From Marinimicrococcus flavescens (GTDB lineage: Bacteria; Pseudomonadota; Alphaproteobacteria; Geminicoccales; Geminicoccaceae), in NCBI GenBank assembly GCA_029211145.1, contig JARGEQ010000082.1, positions 62,001 to 126,000 of the forward strand: a DNA stretch of 64,000 nucleotides. Reading direction: 5' to 3'. Position 1 is the first letter of the stretch. Each line of letters starts with the position of its first letter. This document shows positions 1 to 7,559 of this stretch, piece after piece. The notes below the pieces were generated by a model that worked only from the letters and a program-made list of their open reading frames with translations, searched no databases and had not been told where the DNA came from. A program made the translations under genes and the position numbers.

Positions 1-2
1 GG

Positions 3-428
3 ATTCTCGGTCCGGCAGCGCTGGCGCCGGTTGCCATGGCCTTCTTCTTCGCCGTCTACCAGCTGGCCACCCGCCGGCTCGCCGCCTTCGACCACCCCTA
101 CACCACCATGTTCTTCTCCGCCGGCATCGGCACCGCGCTCACCAGCCTGGTGCTGCCGTCCCTGTTCGTCCTGCCGGCACCCGGCGACTGGGTCCTCATG
201 GGCGTCATGGGGCTGCTCGGGCTCGCCGGCCAGCTCGCCATGATCCGCGCCTTCGCGTTTGGCGACGCGTCGCTGATCGCTCCTTTCGTCTATACCCAGA
301 TCCTTTGGGCGGTGGCGATCGGCTGGAGCGTCTTCGGCGACCTGCCGGACGCCTGGACGCTGGCCGGCGCCGCGATCGTGGTGAGCGGCGGCCTGTGGCT
401 GCTGCGCCAGCAGGCGCGCGGCGGCTGA
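3..428 (+). CDS. EamA/DMT-family permease, C-terminal part (5' truncated by window)
   Basis: This is the C-terminal portion of a drug/metabolite transporter (EamA) inner-membrane permease. The frame is open to the window edge, so the gene begins upstream; an internal ATG at 36 is not the likely start. The visible 140 residues hold about four to five hydrophobic helices, including the stretch with GLLGLAGQLAMIRAF, which is typical of the second EamA repeat, and a final helix ending in GGLWLLRQQ. The substrate cannot be told from the sequence. A small inverted repeat (TAACCC/GGGTTA, 449-465) follows in the 90-bp gap before the next gene and could help end transcription, but it has no T-run. Confidence 0.85.
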   Translation: MLGPAALAPVAMAFFFAVYQLATRRLAAFDHPYTTMFFSAGIGTALTSLVLPSLFVLPAPGDWVLMGVMGLLGLAGQLAMIRAFAFGDASLIAPFVYTQILWAVAIGWSVFGDLPDAWTLAGAAIVVSGGLWLLRQQARGG

Positions 429-517
429 GGCAGCGCTTCACCGCCCGTTAACCCTCACGGGGTTAGGTTGCTCCTCGACGCGGCGGCCGTCGCCGCCGAA
501 GCGGAGGGCCTGGGCCG

Positions 518-1114
518 ATGGTGGTGGAGCGAATCGAGCTGACACGCACCGAGACGGAGGCGCTGGAGCGCGACATCAACCTGCGCCGTCACGTCGAGCG
601 CTATGCCACGGCACGGCAGTTCCTGTTCGGCACCGTGCTGGATGCGTCCTGCGGCGTCGGCTATGGCAGCTGGCTCTGCCAGAAGAACCCGGATGTCGAT
701 CTGGTCCTGGGCATCGATGCCGATCCTGCGGCGGTCGCCTGGGCCCGCCAGCACTTCACCACCCAGAAGACCCGCTTCGAGTGCTGCCGGATCGAGGACT
801 TCCCGGCCCGCAAGATCGACGTGCTGCTGTCGCTGGAGACCGTCGAGCATCTCGAGCACCCCGAGGCGCTGGCCGAGCTTGCCGGGCGCTGTGCTGCCGA
901 GGAGGTCGTGGTCTCCTTCCCGCAGAAGAAGACCACGCACTACAACGGCTTCCACCGCTGGGACCTCTCCGCCCAGGATCTGCTCGACATGTTCACCGGC
1001 TTTGCCCGCACCGCCACCATCGACCAGAACAGCGACTATCTCCTGCTGCACCTGGTCCGCCTGCGTCCCCGCCACCATGCCGCCCGCCGCTGGCGGCTGG
1101 CCGAGGCAGGCTGA
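518..1114 (+). CDS. Class I SAM-dependent methyltransferase
   Basis: A 198-residue protein of the Rossmann-fold methyltransferase class. Motif I, DASCGVGYG, lies at residues 42-50, followed by an acidic motif II region (GIDADP) and the motif IV/post-IV region LLSLETVEHLEHP, as in UbiE/Methyltransf_11-type enzymes. The acceptor is unknown. The ATG follows GGAGGG about ten bases upstream. Its stop overlaps the start of the next gene (TGATG), so it is translationally coupled to a glycosyltransferase. This suggests that both modify the same glycan or glycolipid; that link is inference. Confidence 0.85.
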   Translation: MVVERIELTRTETEALERDINLRRHVERYATARQFLFGTVLDASCGVGYGSWLCQKNPDVDLVLGIDADPAAVAWARQHFTTQKTRFECCRIEDFPARKIDVLLSLETVEHLEHPEALAELAGRCAAEEVVVSFPQKKTTHYNGFHRWDLSAQDLLDMFTGFARTATIDQNSDYLLLHLVRLRPRHHAARRWRLAEAG

Positions 1115-2154
1115 TGCTGCACTTCCTCTATACCCCCTACACCTTCACCAAGGGCTCTTACGGCCGCTACGAGGACGCCAACGCCGAGATCGTCAAGCAT
1201 GGCGCCAGGGTCCTGGGAGGGCTGGGGCCGGTACATGTCTCCAGCTTTCACGCCGGCCGCATCACCGACCGCCCCGATGATGCCCTGCTCGGCCACCCCA
1301 CCTGGGGGCCGCCCGACCTCGCCGCCGACTGGATGCGCGACAATGCGCTGGAGGAAGATGCGGCCGGCCATCCCAACGCCTACGTGATCATGCCCTGGGT
1401 GCCGCGCTTTCCGCCCGAATGGCACATGCCCTTCATCGAGCGCCAGCTGCGCGCCGCGCGCCGCATCTTCGGCCTGTGCGGTGCCCACTGGGCCGAGGAG
1501 ACCCGCGTGCTCGACGACGGCTCGCTGCAGGCCGAGGTTTCGGACAAGCTCGTGGCGGTGAACATGGGGTGCACCGCGGCGCTCCTGCCGTTCCGGGAAG
1601 GACGTTGCGTGAGCGCGCGGCCGACCCTGCTCCATGTGAGCCATCTGGGCAGCTACAAGCGCTTCGACCGCCTGCTGGCCAGCATCCACGGCCTGGACGT
1701 GCGGCTGTGCATCGCCACCCGCAGCCTGCCCCGGGGGCTCTTGAACCTCGATGCCCAGGGGGTCGGCCGCGTGCAGATCCACTGCCTGGGCGTCATCGAC
1801 AATGGCGATCCCGGCTTCAACCGCTTCGTGCTCGACGAGGTCGACTTCTATATCCATACCAGCGATCTCGACGCCCAGGCGACGGCGGTCCTGGAGGCGG
1901 CGGCCCGCGGCGTGGTGCCGATGGTGACACCGGAGAGCGGCTTTCGCAGCCCCTTCGCGATCCATCTCTGCGAGGACCCCGCCCGCAACCGCGAGATCAT
2001 CGCCCGTGCGCTGGCCATGCCCGAGGCCGAGTATCGCGAGCGCGCGCGGGGCCTGCGCCGGCAGATCCTCGAGGAGCATGGCTGGGAGCACGTCTTCGGC
2101 ACCATCTGGCGCACCATCGCGGCCGACCTCGCGTCCGTCAGGGCAGCGGCATGA
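1114..2154 (+). CDS. GT-B-type glycosyltransferase-like protein
   Basis: A 346-residue protein that looks like a group 1 (GT4-like) glycosyltransferase. The C-terminal half has the nucleotide-sugar-binding pattern: HVSHLGSYKRFDRLL near residue 170, and later the region with ATAVLEAAARGVVPMVTPESGF, which matches the E-x7-E donor-site area of these enzymes. The N-terminal half is divergent and I do not recognise it further. The start is set by the overlap with the upstream methyltransferase stop (ATG inside TGATG). Acceptor and sugar are unknown; a role in surface polysaccharide decoration is an inference. Confidence 0.75.
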   Translation: MLHFLYTPYTFTKGSYGRYEDANAEIVKHGARVLGGLGPVHVSSFHAGRITDRPDDALLGHPTWGPPDLAADWMRDNALEEDAAGHPNAYVIMPWVPRFPPEWHMPFIERQLRAARRIFGLCGAHWAEETRVLDDGSLQAEVSDKLVAVNMGCTAALLPFREGRCVSARPTLLHVSHLGSYKRFDRLLASIHGLDVRLCIATRSLPRGLLNLDAQGVGRVQIHCLGVIDNGDPGFNRFVLDEVDFYIHTSDLDAQATAVLEAAARGVVPMVTPESGFRSPFAIHLCEDPARNREIIARALAMPEAEYRERARGLRRQILEEHGWEHVFGTIWRTIAADLASVRAAA

Positions 2155-2244
2155 CCGGCTGACCGGCGCGGTCGCGGGAACGAGCGCTGCGACGGTGAGG
2201 ATGCGGTGACGCGGCGAGGCCCGGTGCAGGCTCGTGGCGGCACG

Positions 2245-2268
2245 GCCGTGCAAGGCGCTGCGCGTGGC
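2245..2268 (+). repeat. Dispersed intergenic repeat, copy A
   Basis: Contains CAAGGCGCTGCGCGTGGC, the reverse complement of the consensus GCCGCGCGCAGCGCCTTGC shared with other intergenic copies in this window. It can form a short GCGC-TGC-GCGC stem-loop and is followed by a pyrimidine-rich tract. It lies 91 bp after the glycosyltransferase stop, where a terminator would be expected. Confidence 0.5.
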
Positions 2269-2373
2269 TGCCCTCGTCTCTCTGGCTGGTTGCAGGCGGC
2301 GCATTGCTCACGGCCCGGATACGCTACGGTGGGCGCTGATCCGAACCAGCTGACAGGAGAACATGAACAAGAA

Positions 2374-2390
2374 GCCGCGCGTAGCGCTCC
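2374..2390 (-). repeat. Dispersed intergenic repeat, copy H
   Basis: On the minus strand this reads GGAGCGCTACGCGCGGC followed by TTCTTGTTC, a diverged copy of the dispersed repeat with its pyrimidine tail. It lies about 47 bp downstream of the LysE stop, in the orientation expected for a 3' end element of that gene. Confidence 0.45.
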
Positions 2391-2436
2391 CGGGACCTGC
2401 TTCGAGCGTCAGCGGCGGTCGTGGTCGAAGGACGCG

Positions 2437-3063
2437 TCAAAACGCCGCCAGAAGGGAGCGGAGTGCGGGAAGGAGCGAGGCCAGGATGAGCAGCGCCATG
2501 GCCCAGTTGAAGAGCCGGCGCGTGGCCGGCGTCTGCAGCAGGCGGCGGATGCGGTCGCCCAGGAGGGCCCAGCAGGCGATCGAGGGTGCTGCCGCCAGCG
2601 CGAAGACGCCGGCGATGATCGTCACCTCGCCCAGCAGTTCGCCGCCGACGCTGGTGTAGGTGGCGAGCGAGCCCAGCGCCATGGCCCAGGCCTTGGGGTT
2701 GATCCACTGGAAGAGCGCTGCCTGAAGGAAGGAGAGCGGCCGGCCGCTGCCGCGCGCCTCGGCGGGGCCGCCGGCGAGGCCGATCCGCCAGGCGAGATAG
2801 ACGAGATAGAGGATGCCGGCGATCTGCAGCGCCAGATGGAGCTGCGGCATCCGCTCGAAGGCCGGGGCGATGCCGAGCCCGACCGCGACCAGCATGGCCG
2901 GGAACCCGGCGAGGATACCCAACATGTGCGGCAGGGTAGGCCGCAGGCCGAAGCGCGAGGCCGAGGCCATGACGAGAAGATTGTTGGGGCCCGGCGTGAT
3001 CGACGCCGAGAGCGCGAAGGGGGCGACCTGAAGGGCCAAAAGGCCCATGGGATCCACCGCCAT
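2437..3063 (-). CDS. LysE/RhtB-family amino-acid exporter
   Basis: A 208-residue inner-membrane exporter of the LysE/RhtB (threonine or lysine efflux) superfamily. The family signature, ASITPGPNNLLVMASASRFG, lies near residues 19-38, followed by about five further hydrophobic helices. The motif FQWINPKAWAMALGSLATY around residue 120 is also typical. The start ATG at 3063 follows AGGAGA with six bases between; the frame stays open further upstream without a comparable site. The amino-acid substrate cannot be deduced. It lies downstream of, and on the same strand as, the gamma-glutamyltransferase gene, separated by 146 bp and a repeat copy. Confidence 0.9.
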   Translation of the reverse strand: MAVDPMGLLALQVAPFALSASITPGPNNLLVMASASRFGLRPTLPHMLGILAGFPAMLVAVGLGIAPAFERMPQLHLALQIAGILYLVYLAWRIGLAGGPAEARGSGRPLSFLQAALFQWINPKAWAMALGSLATYTSVGGELLGEVTIIAGVFALAAAPSIACWALLGDRIRRLLQTPATRRLFNWAMALLILASLLPALRSLLAAF

Positions 3064-3155
3064 CGGCGCTCTCCTGATCCCGCTGGTGCTGCGACGTCCG
3101 GCGCCCGAGCCACGAAGGGCACTGGGCGCATTTCGGCCAAGAAAGAGAAAGGAAA

Positions 3156-3173
3156 GCCGCGCGCAGCGCCTTG
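3156..3173 (-). repeat. Dispersed intergenic repeat, copy B (terminator-like)
   Basis: On the minus strand it reads CAAGGCGCTGCGCGCGGC followed by TTTCCTTTCTCTTTC. It sits 37 bp after the gamma-glutamyltransferase stop and before the LysE start. The GC-rich stem plus pyrimidine tract looks like a degenerate intrinsic terminator. Confidence 0.5.
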
Positions 3174-3209
3174 TCCGGCTCCGTCCGGGGGCGCCGGCGC
3201 GGCCTCCTC

Positions 3210-4796
3210 TCAGAGCCCCAGGGCGACGCTGTCCTTCCTGGGGTCGGCGCCGCCGATCAGCACCCCGCGCTTGCGGTCGATGACGATCGCCTGGCCGCCG
3301 CCGAGCGGGCCCGCCGGCTCGACGATCTGGTGGCCCCGCTCCTGGAGGCCGGCCCGGGTCGCGGCCGGCATGCCGCGCTCGACCTCCATGTCCACCGGGA
3401 AGGCCATGGAGCGCGGCGCGTCGATCGCCTCCTGGGGGTCCATCCCATAATCGATCATGGCGCTGAGCACCGTGGACTGGCCGACCGGCTGGTAGTTGCC
3501 GCCCATGACGCCGTAGGCCGCCCAGACCTCGCCGCCCTTGAAGGCCAGGCCCGGAATGATGGTGTGCATCGGCCGCTTGCCCGGCGCGATGCAGTTGGGG
3601 TGCTTCGGGTCGAGGCGGAAGGCGCGGCCGCGATTGTGGAAGATCACGCCGGTGCGCTCGCACACCAGGCCCGAGCCGAAGCCGTCATAGATCGAGTTGA
3701 TGAAGGAGACGGCGTTGAGGTCGCGGTCTACCACGCTCAGATAGGTCGTGTCGGGATGGGCGTCGAGCAGCGGCGGCGGCAGGTCGGTCATGGCCCGCTC
3801 GCGGTCGATCTGCTCGCGCAGCCGGCCGGCATAGCTCTTCTCGATCAGCGTCTCCATCGGCGAGGAGGCGTGCGCCGGGTCGGCAAGGAAGAGATCGCGG
3901 TCGCGGTAGGCGAGCTTGGCCGCCTCGGCCAGAAGATGGTGCCGCTCCGCCCCGTTGGGGTCGAGCGAGGCCATGTCGTAGCCCTCGAGAATGTTGAGCA
4001 TCAGGAGGGTGATGACGCCCTGCCCGTTGGGCGGGCACTGATAGACCCGGACGTCGCGGTAGCTGGTCTGGATCGGCTCGACGAACTCCGCCTCGGCGGC
4101 GGCGAAGTCCTCGTAGCCCTGCAGGCCGCCCATGCTCTGCAGGGTGGTGGCCATCGCCTCGGCGATCTCGCCCGTGTAGAAGGCCTGCGCTCCGCCCTCG
4201 GCGACCCGGCGCAGGGTGCGGGCAAGGGTCGGCAGGCGGACGATGCGGCCCACGCCCGGCGCCTTGCCGCCCGGCAGGTAGATCGAGCGGCCGCCGGCGC
4301 TGCGCTCCAGGGTGGGGGTGCAACGCTTCCAGTCCAGGGCCACGCGCGGGCTTACCGGAAAACCCTCTTCGGCATAGCGGATGGCGGGCTGCAGCAGCTC
4401 GCCCAGGCTACGGCTGCCATGGGCCTCGACCAGCTTCTCCCAGGCGGCGATGGCGCCGGGGATGGTGACGCTGTGCGGGCTGCCGCTGCCAAGTGCCGTG
4501 ACGCCCAGCTCCGCGAGACGCTCGGGCGTGGCCGCAGCCGGCGCCCGGCCGGAGCCGTTCAGCGCCACGACGCCGCCCGAGGCGGGGGCGTAGAGCACGA
4601 AACAGTCGCCGCCGATGCCGGTCATCGCCGGCTCGACCACGCACAGCGCGGCCACCGCCGCCACTGCCGCGTCGACGGCATTGCCGCCCTGGCGCAGCAC
4701 CTCGAGCGCCGTCGTCGTCGCCAGCGGATGCGACGTCGCCGCCATCCCGTTGGTGCCATAGGCCGCTGAGCGGCCGGGAATATGGAAATCGCGCAT
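3210..4796 (-). CDS. Gamma-glutamyltransferase family protein
   Basis: A 528-residue Ntn-hydrolase proenzyme of the GGT family, which cleaves gamma-glutamyl or related amide bonds after self-processing. The N-terminal part shows ATSHPLATTTALEVLRQGGN and GIGGDCFVLYA. The predicted processing site is D-TTYLSVVD with the nucleophile Thr near residue 350, followed by the small-subunit motif SVVDRDLNAVSFINSIYDGF. No signal peptide is seen, so this member probably acts in the cytoplasm, unlike periplasmic Ggt. Some family members act as acylases or on oxamate, so the substrate is open. A strong ribosome-binding site, GGGAGGT, precedes the ATG. Confidence 0.9.
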   Translation of the reverse strand: MRDFHIPGRSAAYGTNGMAATSHPLATTTALEVLRQGGNAVDAAVAAVAALCVVEPAMTGIGGDCFVLYAPASGGVVALNGSGRAPAAATPERLAELGVTALGSGSPHSVTIPGAIAAWEKLVEAHGSRSLGELLQPAIRYAEEGFPVSPRVALDWKRCTPTLERSAGGRSIYLPGGKAPGVGRIVRLPTLARTLRRVAEGGAQAFYTGEIAEAMATTLQSMGGLQGYEDFAAAEAEFVEPIQTSYRDVRVYQCPPNGQGVITLLMLNILEGYDMASLDPNGAERHHLLAEAAKLAYRDRDLFLADPAHASSPMETLIEKSYAGRLREQIDRERAMTDLPPPLLDAHPDTTYLSVVDRDLNAVSFINSIYDGFGSGLVCERTGVIFHNRGRAFRLDPKHPNCIAPGKRPMHTIIPGLAFKGGEVWAAYGVMGGNYQPVGQSTVLSAMIDYGMDPQEAIDAPRSMAFPVDMEVERGMPAATRAGLQERGHQIVEPAGPLGGGQAIVIDRKRGVLIGGADPRKDSVALGL

Positions 4797-5006
4797 GCTT
4801 TACCTCCCGGAGCAGGGAGGTTCTAGGCGAGCGCGCACATTCCGCCAAGCAGGCACGGCGGGTGGCAGCCGCGCTCCTTTCGGGTGACACGGTCGAGCCC
4901 ACCCCGCGCGGCCCATGGAAGCTGCCGAGCACCAGCCGCTTTTTTTGATGGCGGCGAGCGTCCCGCCGCCATGCCGGCGGACGATCCCTAGGCTTCAGGA
5001 CGCAGC

Positions 5007-5588
5007 TCAGGCCCGCTGGGTCTGCCGCTGCAGCACCTCCGTCCGTGGCCGCCCGGCGCGGTCGGCGGCCGGGGCGGCGACGCGCCCGGGTTCGTTCATG
5101 CCGGGCATTGCGCCCCGCCCGGCGCGCGGCGCCAGGAGCCAGCCCATGACCTGCGTCGTGTAGGCGGCCGCTTCCGCCTCCATCCGCGCGATCCGCGCGC
5201 TCATGTCCGGCCCCGGCCCCCTGGCAGCCGGCGCCGGCCGCTGCTCCCTGAGCGCCGCCAGCTCGCGCACCGCACGCTCGTGATCCCGCTCCAGCCGGGC
5301 CCGGCAACGCAGGATCGTGACCGGCGACTGCAGCCCCCCTCACACAGCGCCTCCGCCCCCTTGAGCGCCACGTCCATCACGCGAAACTCCAGCGCATCGA
5401 GCCGCTCCGCGTGCACCATCCCCATCGCCATCTGCCGCACCCTGCGCATCTCCGAGGCGCTCAGGCTCGTCCGTGCCGCAACCAGGCCGTGCCTCGTGGC
5501 GTTGCGGGCACTCGCCGCCTTGCCCTCCTGCGCCACCTGTCCCCGTGAGAGCGTCCCGTTGCGGCGGATTGGGCAGATGCAGGGGCAT
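5007..5588 (-). pseudogene. Frameshifted small conserved protein (NATRHGL-type)
   Basis: Reading minus, a middle segment RRNGTLSRGQVAQEGK...ARNATRHGLVAARTSL resembles the start of a small alphaproteobacterial family with the pattern G-x-x-T/A-x-E-G-K-x-x-S-x-R-N-A-x-R-H-G-L. It runs in one frame to about 5340. A convincing continuation (LERDHERAVRELAALREQ and onward to the stop at 5007) lies in the next frame. The frames join if one base is added in the run of six C at 5334-5339. The nearest ATG (5588) is out of frame with the middle segment, implying a second indel or a non-ATG start. It is either a decayed gene or carries sequencing errors. Function unknown. Confidence 0.55.
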
Positions 5589-6006
5589 GGCGGCCTCGCC
5601 GAGCAATGGAGGAAGGGTGAGGCGAGGGTGGTGCAAGAGGGGAGCAAATGCCGATCCGTGGCCGGAGCCTGCCTGCCGCCACGCGGCTGCAGGCTGTTTG
5701 CTCATGACGGCGGTCGGCTCATGCTCTCGAGCAGGGCGCCAGACACGGACGGGCCGAACGCCGCCCCTTGCACCGGATCGCCGGCATCGCCCCCGGCTGA
5801 CAGACGACCAAAAGAGGAGATCGAGCCGCGTGCAGCGCCATGCCGGACATCGCTGAAGCGAGCCGGTTGAAGCGCTCGTCCGTTTACCGGATCTTCAGGT
5901 TTCTCCGCCATTCTGCCCGGGCCGGGCGGCTTGCCGGTGCTGGATGAGGGAGAGCGGCCTTGCGGGAGACTGCGTGCCCGGGCGGGGAACGCGCGGCAGT
6001 GCCGGC
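5589..6006. other. Intergenic region, 418 bp, no convincing gene
   Basis: No reading frame here has the look of a protein. It holds one dispersed-repeat copy (5825-5839) facing away from rlmH and otherwise nothing I can name. The surroundings of the frameshifted gene suggest a decaying accessory patch. Confidence 0.5.
5825..5839 (-). repeat. Dispersed intergenic repeat, copy E
   Basis: On the minus strand it reads GGCGCTGCACGCGGC followed by TCGATCTCCTCTTTTGG. It lies about 170 bp beyond the rlmH stop, in the orientation expected for the 3' end of the rsfS-rlmH transcript. Confidence 0.45.
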
Positions 6007-6465
6007 TCAGCCGCGGTGGTAGGGGTGGCCGGAGAGGATCGTGGTGGCGCGGTAGACCTGCTCGGCCAGCAGAACCCGCACCATCTCGTGGGGCCAGGTC
6101 ATGCGGCCGAAGGCGAGCTTGAGATCGGCCCGGGCGAGAAGCTCCGGGGCGTGGCCGTCGGCGCCGCCGATCAGGAAGGCGATGCAGCGGCGGCCCTGGT
6201 CACGCAGGGCGCCCAGGCGGTGGGCGAAGGTCTGGCTGTCCTGGAGCTCGCCATGCTCGTCGAGGGCGATGATGGCAGCCCCTTCGGGCACGGCGGCGAG
6301 CAGCAGCCGGGCCTCCTCGGCGGCCAGCTTGTGCGGATCGACACGACCGCGCGGCTGCACCTCGAGAGTCTCGAAGGGCCAGGGGCAGCGCCGAGCGTAG
6401 CGCTCCACCAGCTCGGCGATGGCCCTGTCGCGCGACCTGCCGACCGCGATCAGCAGGACCCGCAC
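6007..6465 (-). CDS. rlmH: 23S rRNA (pseudouridine-1915-N3)-methyltransferase RlmH
   Basis: A 152-residue SPOUT methyltransferase that methylates pseudouridine 1915 in helix 69 of 23S rRNA. The C-terminal part has the expected knot and cofactor-binding features: FLIGGADGHAPELLARAD and LAFGRMTWPHEMVRVLLAEQ, ending in the conserved YHRG tail. Length matches E. coli RlmH (155). The gene starts directly at the end of rsfS, as in most proteobacteria, so the two are probably co-transcribed in the nadD-rsfS-rlmH run. Confidence 0.97.
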   Translation of the reverse strand: MRVLLIAVGRSRDRAIAELVERYARRCPWPFETLEVQPRGRVDPHKLAAEEARLLLAAVPEGAAIIALDEHGELQDSQTFAHRLGALRDQGRRCIAFLIGGADGHAPELLARADLKLAFGRMTWPHEMVRVLLAEQVYRATTILSGHPYHRG

Positions 6466-6864
6466 CTAGTCGGCGCCGAGGGCGACCCGCTGCTCGCGGG
6501 CCGGCGGGGCGACCGACCACAGCTTCTCGATGGCATAGAGCTCCCGCGTCTCGGCGCGGAACAGGTGCACGATGACGTCGAACGCGTCGATCAGCACCCA
6601 GCTGCTCTCGCCCACGCCTTCGGCGACGACGCCCTTGTAGCCCGCCGCCTTGAGGCGCTCGACGAGCTTCTCGGCCATGGTGTCGAGGTGGCGCTGCGAG
6701 GTGCCGGTGGCGACCACCATGGCATCGGCGATGGTGGTCTTGCCCGCAAGATCGACAACCACCGCGTCGATCGCCTTGTCGGCTTCGAGCGAGCTGGTGA
6801 CGATGTCCAGGAGGGCTGGGGCAGAGGCGGGGGCGGCGGAGGTATCAGGAGCGGACGTACTTAT
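6466..6864 (-). CDS. rsfS: Ribosome silencing factor RsfS, probable ATA start
   Basis: RsfS binds ribosomal protein uL14 and blocks subunit joining in starvation. The core AVVVDLAGKTTIADAMVVATG, the helix with HLDTMAEKLVERLKAAGY and the SSWVLIDAFDVIVHLF strand are diagnostic. The first conventional start in frame is a GTG at 6762, but that would remove the conserved first helix (LLDIVTSSLEADKAIDAV), which is coded immediately upstream. The frame is open back to a stop overlapping the nadD end and has no ATG, GTG or TTG there. An ATA at 6862-6864, eight bases after GGAG, would give STSAPDTSAAPA after the initiator, a typical RsfS N-terminus. I therefore place the start at this ATA, tentatively (family call 0.95, start 0.5). 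Confidence 0.8.
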   Translation of the reverse strand: MSTSAPDTSAAPASAPALLDIVTSSLEADKAIDAVVVDLAGKTTIADAMVVATGTSQRHLDTMAEKLVERLKAAGYKGVVAEGVGESSWVLIDAFDVIVHLFRAETRELYAIEKLWSVAPPAREQRVALGAD

Positions 6865-6897
6865 CTTTCGAACTCCAGGCAGGCGCTTCGTCCGCCT

Positions 6898-7518
6898 TCA
6901 GGGTTGGTCCGCCGCGCGCCGGATTTCCGTGCTCGAGGCGGGGTGCGGGCGCAAGCGAAGGAACACCCAGGCCGGCGGCGCGCAGGCGGCGAGCTCTGCG
7001 GCACGCGCGTCGCTCAACCTCGCCCCGGCGAAACGCGTCGCTGCGGCGCCAGCCAGGGCACCATAAGAATAGGGATCGCGCTCGAAGACCGCAATGGGAC
7101 AGGCGTGCATTACCTGCTCCCAGTGCCGCCAGCGGGGCAGCTGCGCCAAATTGTCCGCGCCGATCAGCCAGACGAAGCGATGATCTTTCCAGCTTTTCAG
7201 CCGATTGAGCGTGTCGGCGGTGTAGCGTGTGCCGAGCCTGCTCTCCAGCGACGTCACGCGCACTGCCGGGTGGCGCGCCACGGCGTGTGCGGATGCCAGC
7301 CGCTCTTCCAGCGGCGCCATGCCGGCGCGCGGCTTCAGGGGATTTTGCGGCGAGACCAGCCACCAGACCTGGTCGAGCTGCAGGCGGCGCAGCGCTTCCA
7401 GGCTCACATAGAGGTGACCTTCATGGGCCGGGTTGAAGGAACCGCCCAAAAGGCCCACCCGCAGCGGCCTGCGGCCGGCAGGCGGGGGCGGCTCCGCCAC
7501 CGGCGACAGCAGGCGCAC
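6898..7518 (-). CDS. nadD: Nicotinate-nucleotide adenylyltransferase NadD
   Basis: NadD adenylylates nicotinate mononucleotide in NAD synthesis. The nucleotidyltransferase motif GGSFNPAHEGH (G-G-x-F-x-P-x-H-x-G-H) is near the N-terminus, and the second signature, with SSTEIRRA (I-S-S-T-x-I-R), is near the C-terminus; between them is WLIGADNLAQLPRWRHW. The start is uncertain: the frame continues upstream into proA, a CTG overlaps the proA stop (7563), and GTG codons lie at 7518 and 7500. I use 7518 because it leaves a short leader before the core. None has a strong ribosome-binding site, so coupling to proA is likely. Confidence 0.9.
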   Translation of the reverse strand: MRLLSPVAEPPPPAGRRPLRVGLLGGSFNPAHEGHLYVSLEALRRLQLDQVWWLVSPQNPLKPRAGMAPLEERLASAHAVARHPAVRVTSLESRLGTRYTADTLNRLKSWKDHRFVWLIGADNLAQLPRWRHWEQVMHACPIAVFERDPYSYGALAGAAATRFAGARLSDARAAELAACAPPAWVFLRLRPHPASSTEIRRAADQP

Positions 7519-7559
7519 CCGGCGGCGCAGGCCACCGGTGGGGTCGGCCGCCTCGCGCT

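Larger units (their letters stand above)
2155..2436. other. Convergent intergenic region, 282 bp, two copies of the dispersed repeat
   Basis: No gene is supported here. The region separates a plus-strand glycosyltransferase from the minus-strand LysE gene and holds two inward-facing copies of the dispersed GC-rich repeat (2245-2268 in plus orientation, 2374-2390 in minus orientation). Each copy lies downstream of the gene ending next to it. An AGGAGA-AC-ATG at 2354-2365 opens a reading frame that runs antisense into the LysE gene; it looks accidental. Confidence 0.6.

Noticed and set aside
448-465. Inverted repeat TAACCC/GGGTTA after the EamA gene
   Set aside because: Six base pairs without a T-run is too weak to call a terminator.
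2338-2343. TGATCC hexamer as a third ECF11 promoter
   Set aside because: At 18 bp spacing the -10 would be ACATGA, lacking the TA start shared by the two candidates in the photolyase/cfa cluster, and no gene follows.
2363-2659. Open frame starting MNKKPRVALPG with a strong AGGAGA ribosome-binding site
   Set aside because: It runs antisense through the LysE gene with Arg/Ser-rich composition typical of shadow frames; its first codons fall within a dispersed-repeat copy.
4948-4972. Perfect 9-bp palindrome ATGGCGGCG/CGCCGCCAT preceded by a T7 run
   Set aside because: On neither strand does a T-run follow the stem, so it is not a terminator, and no gene end is adjacent. Left as unexplained.
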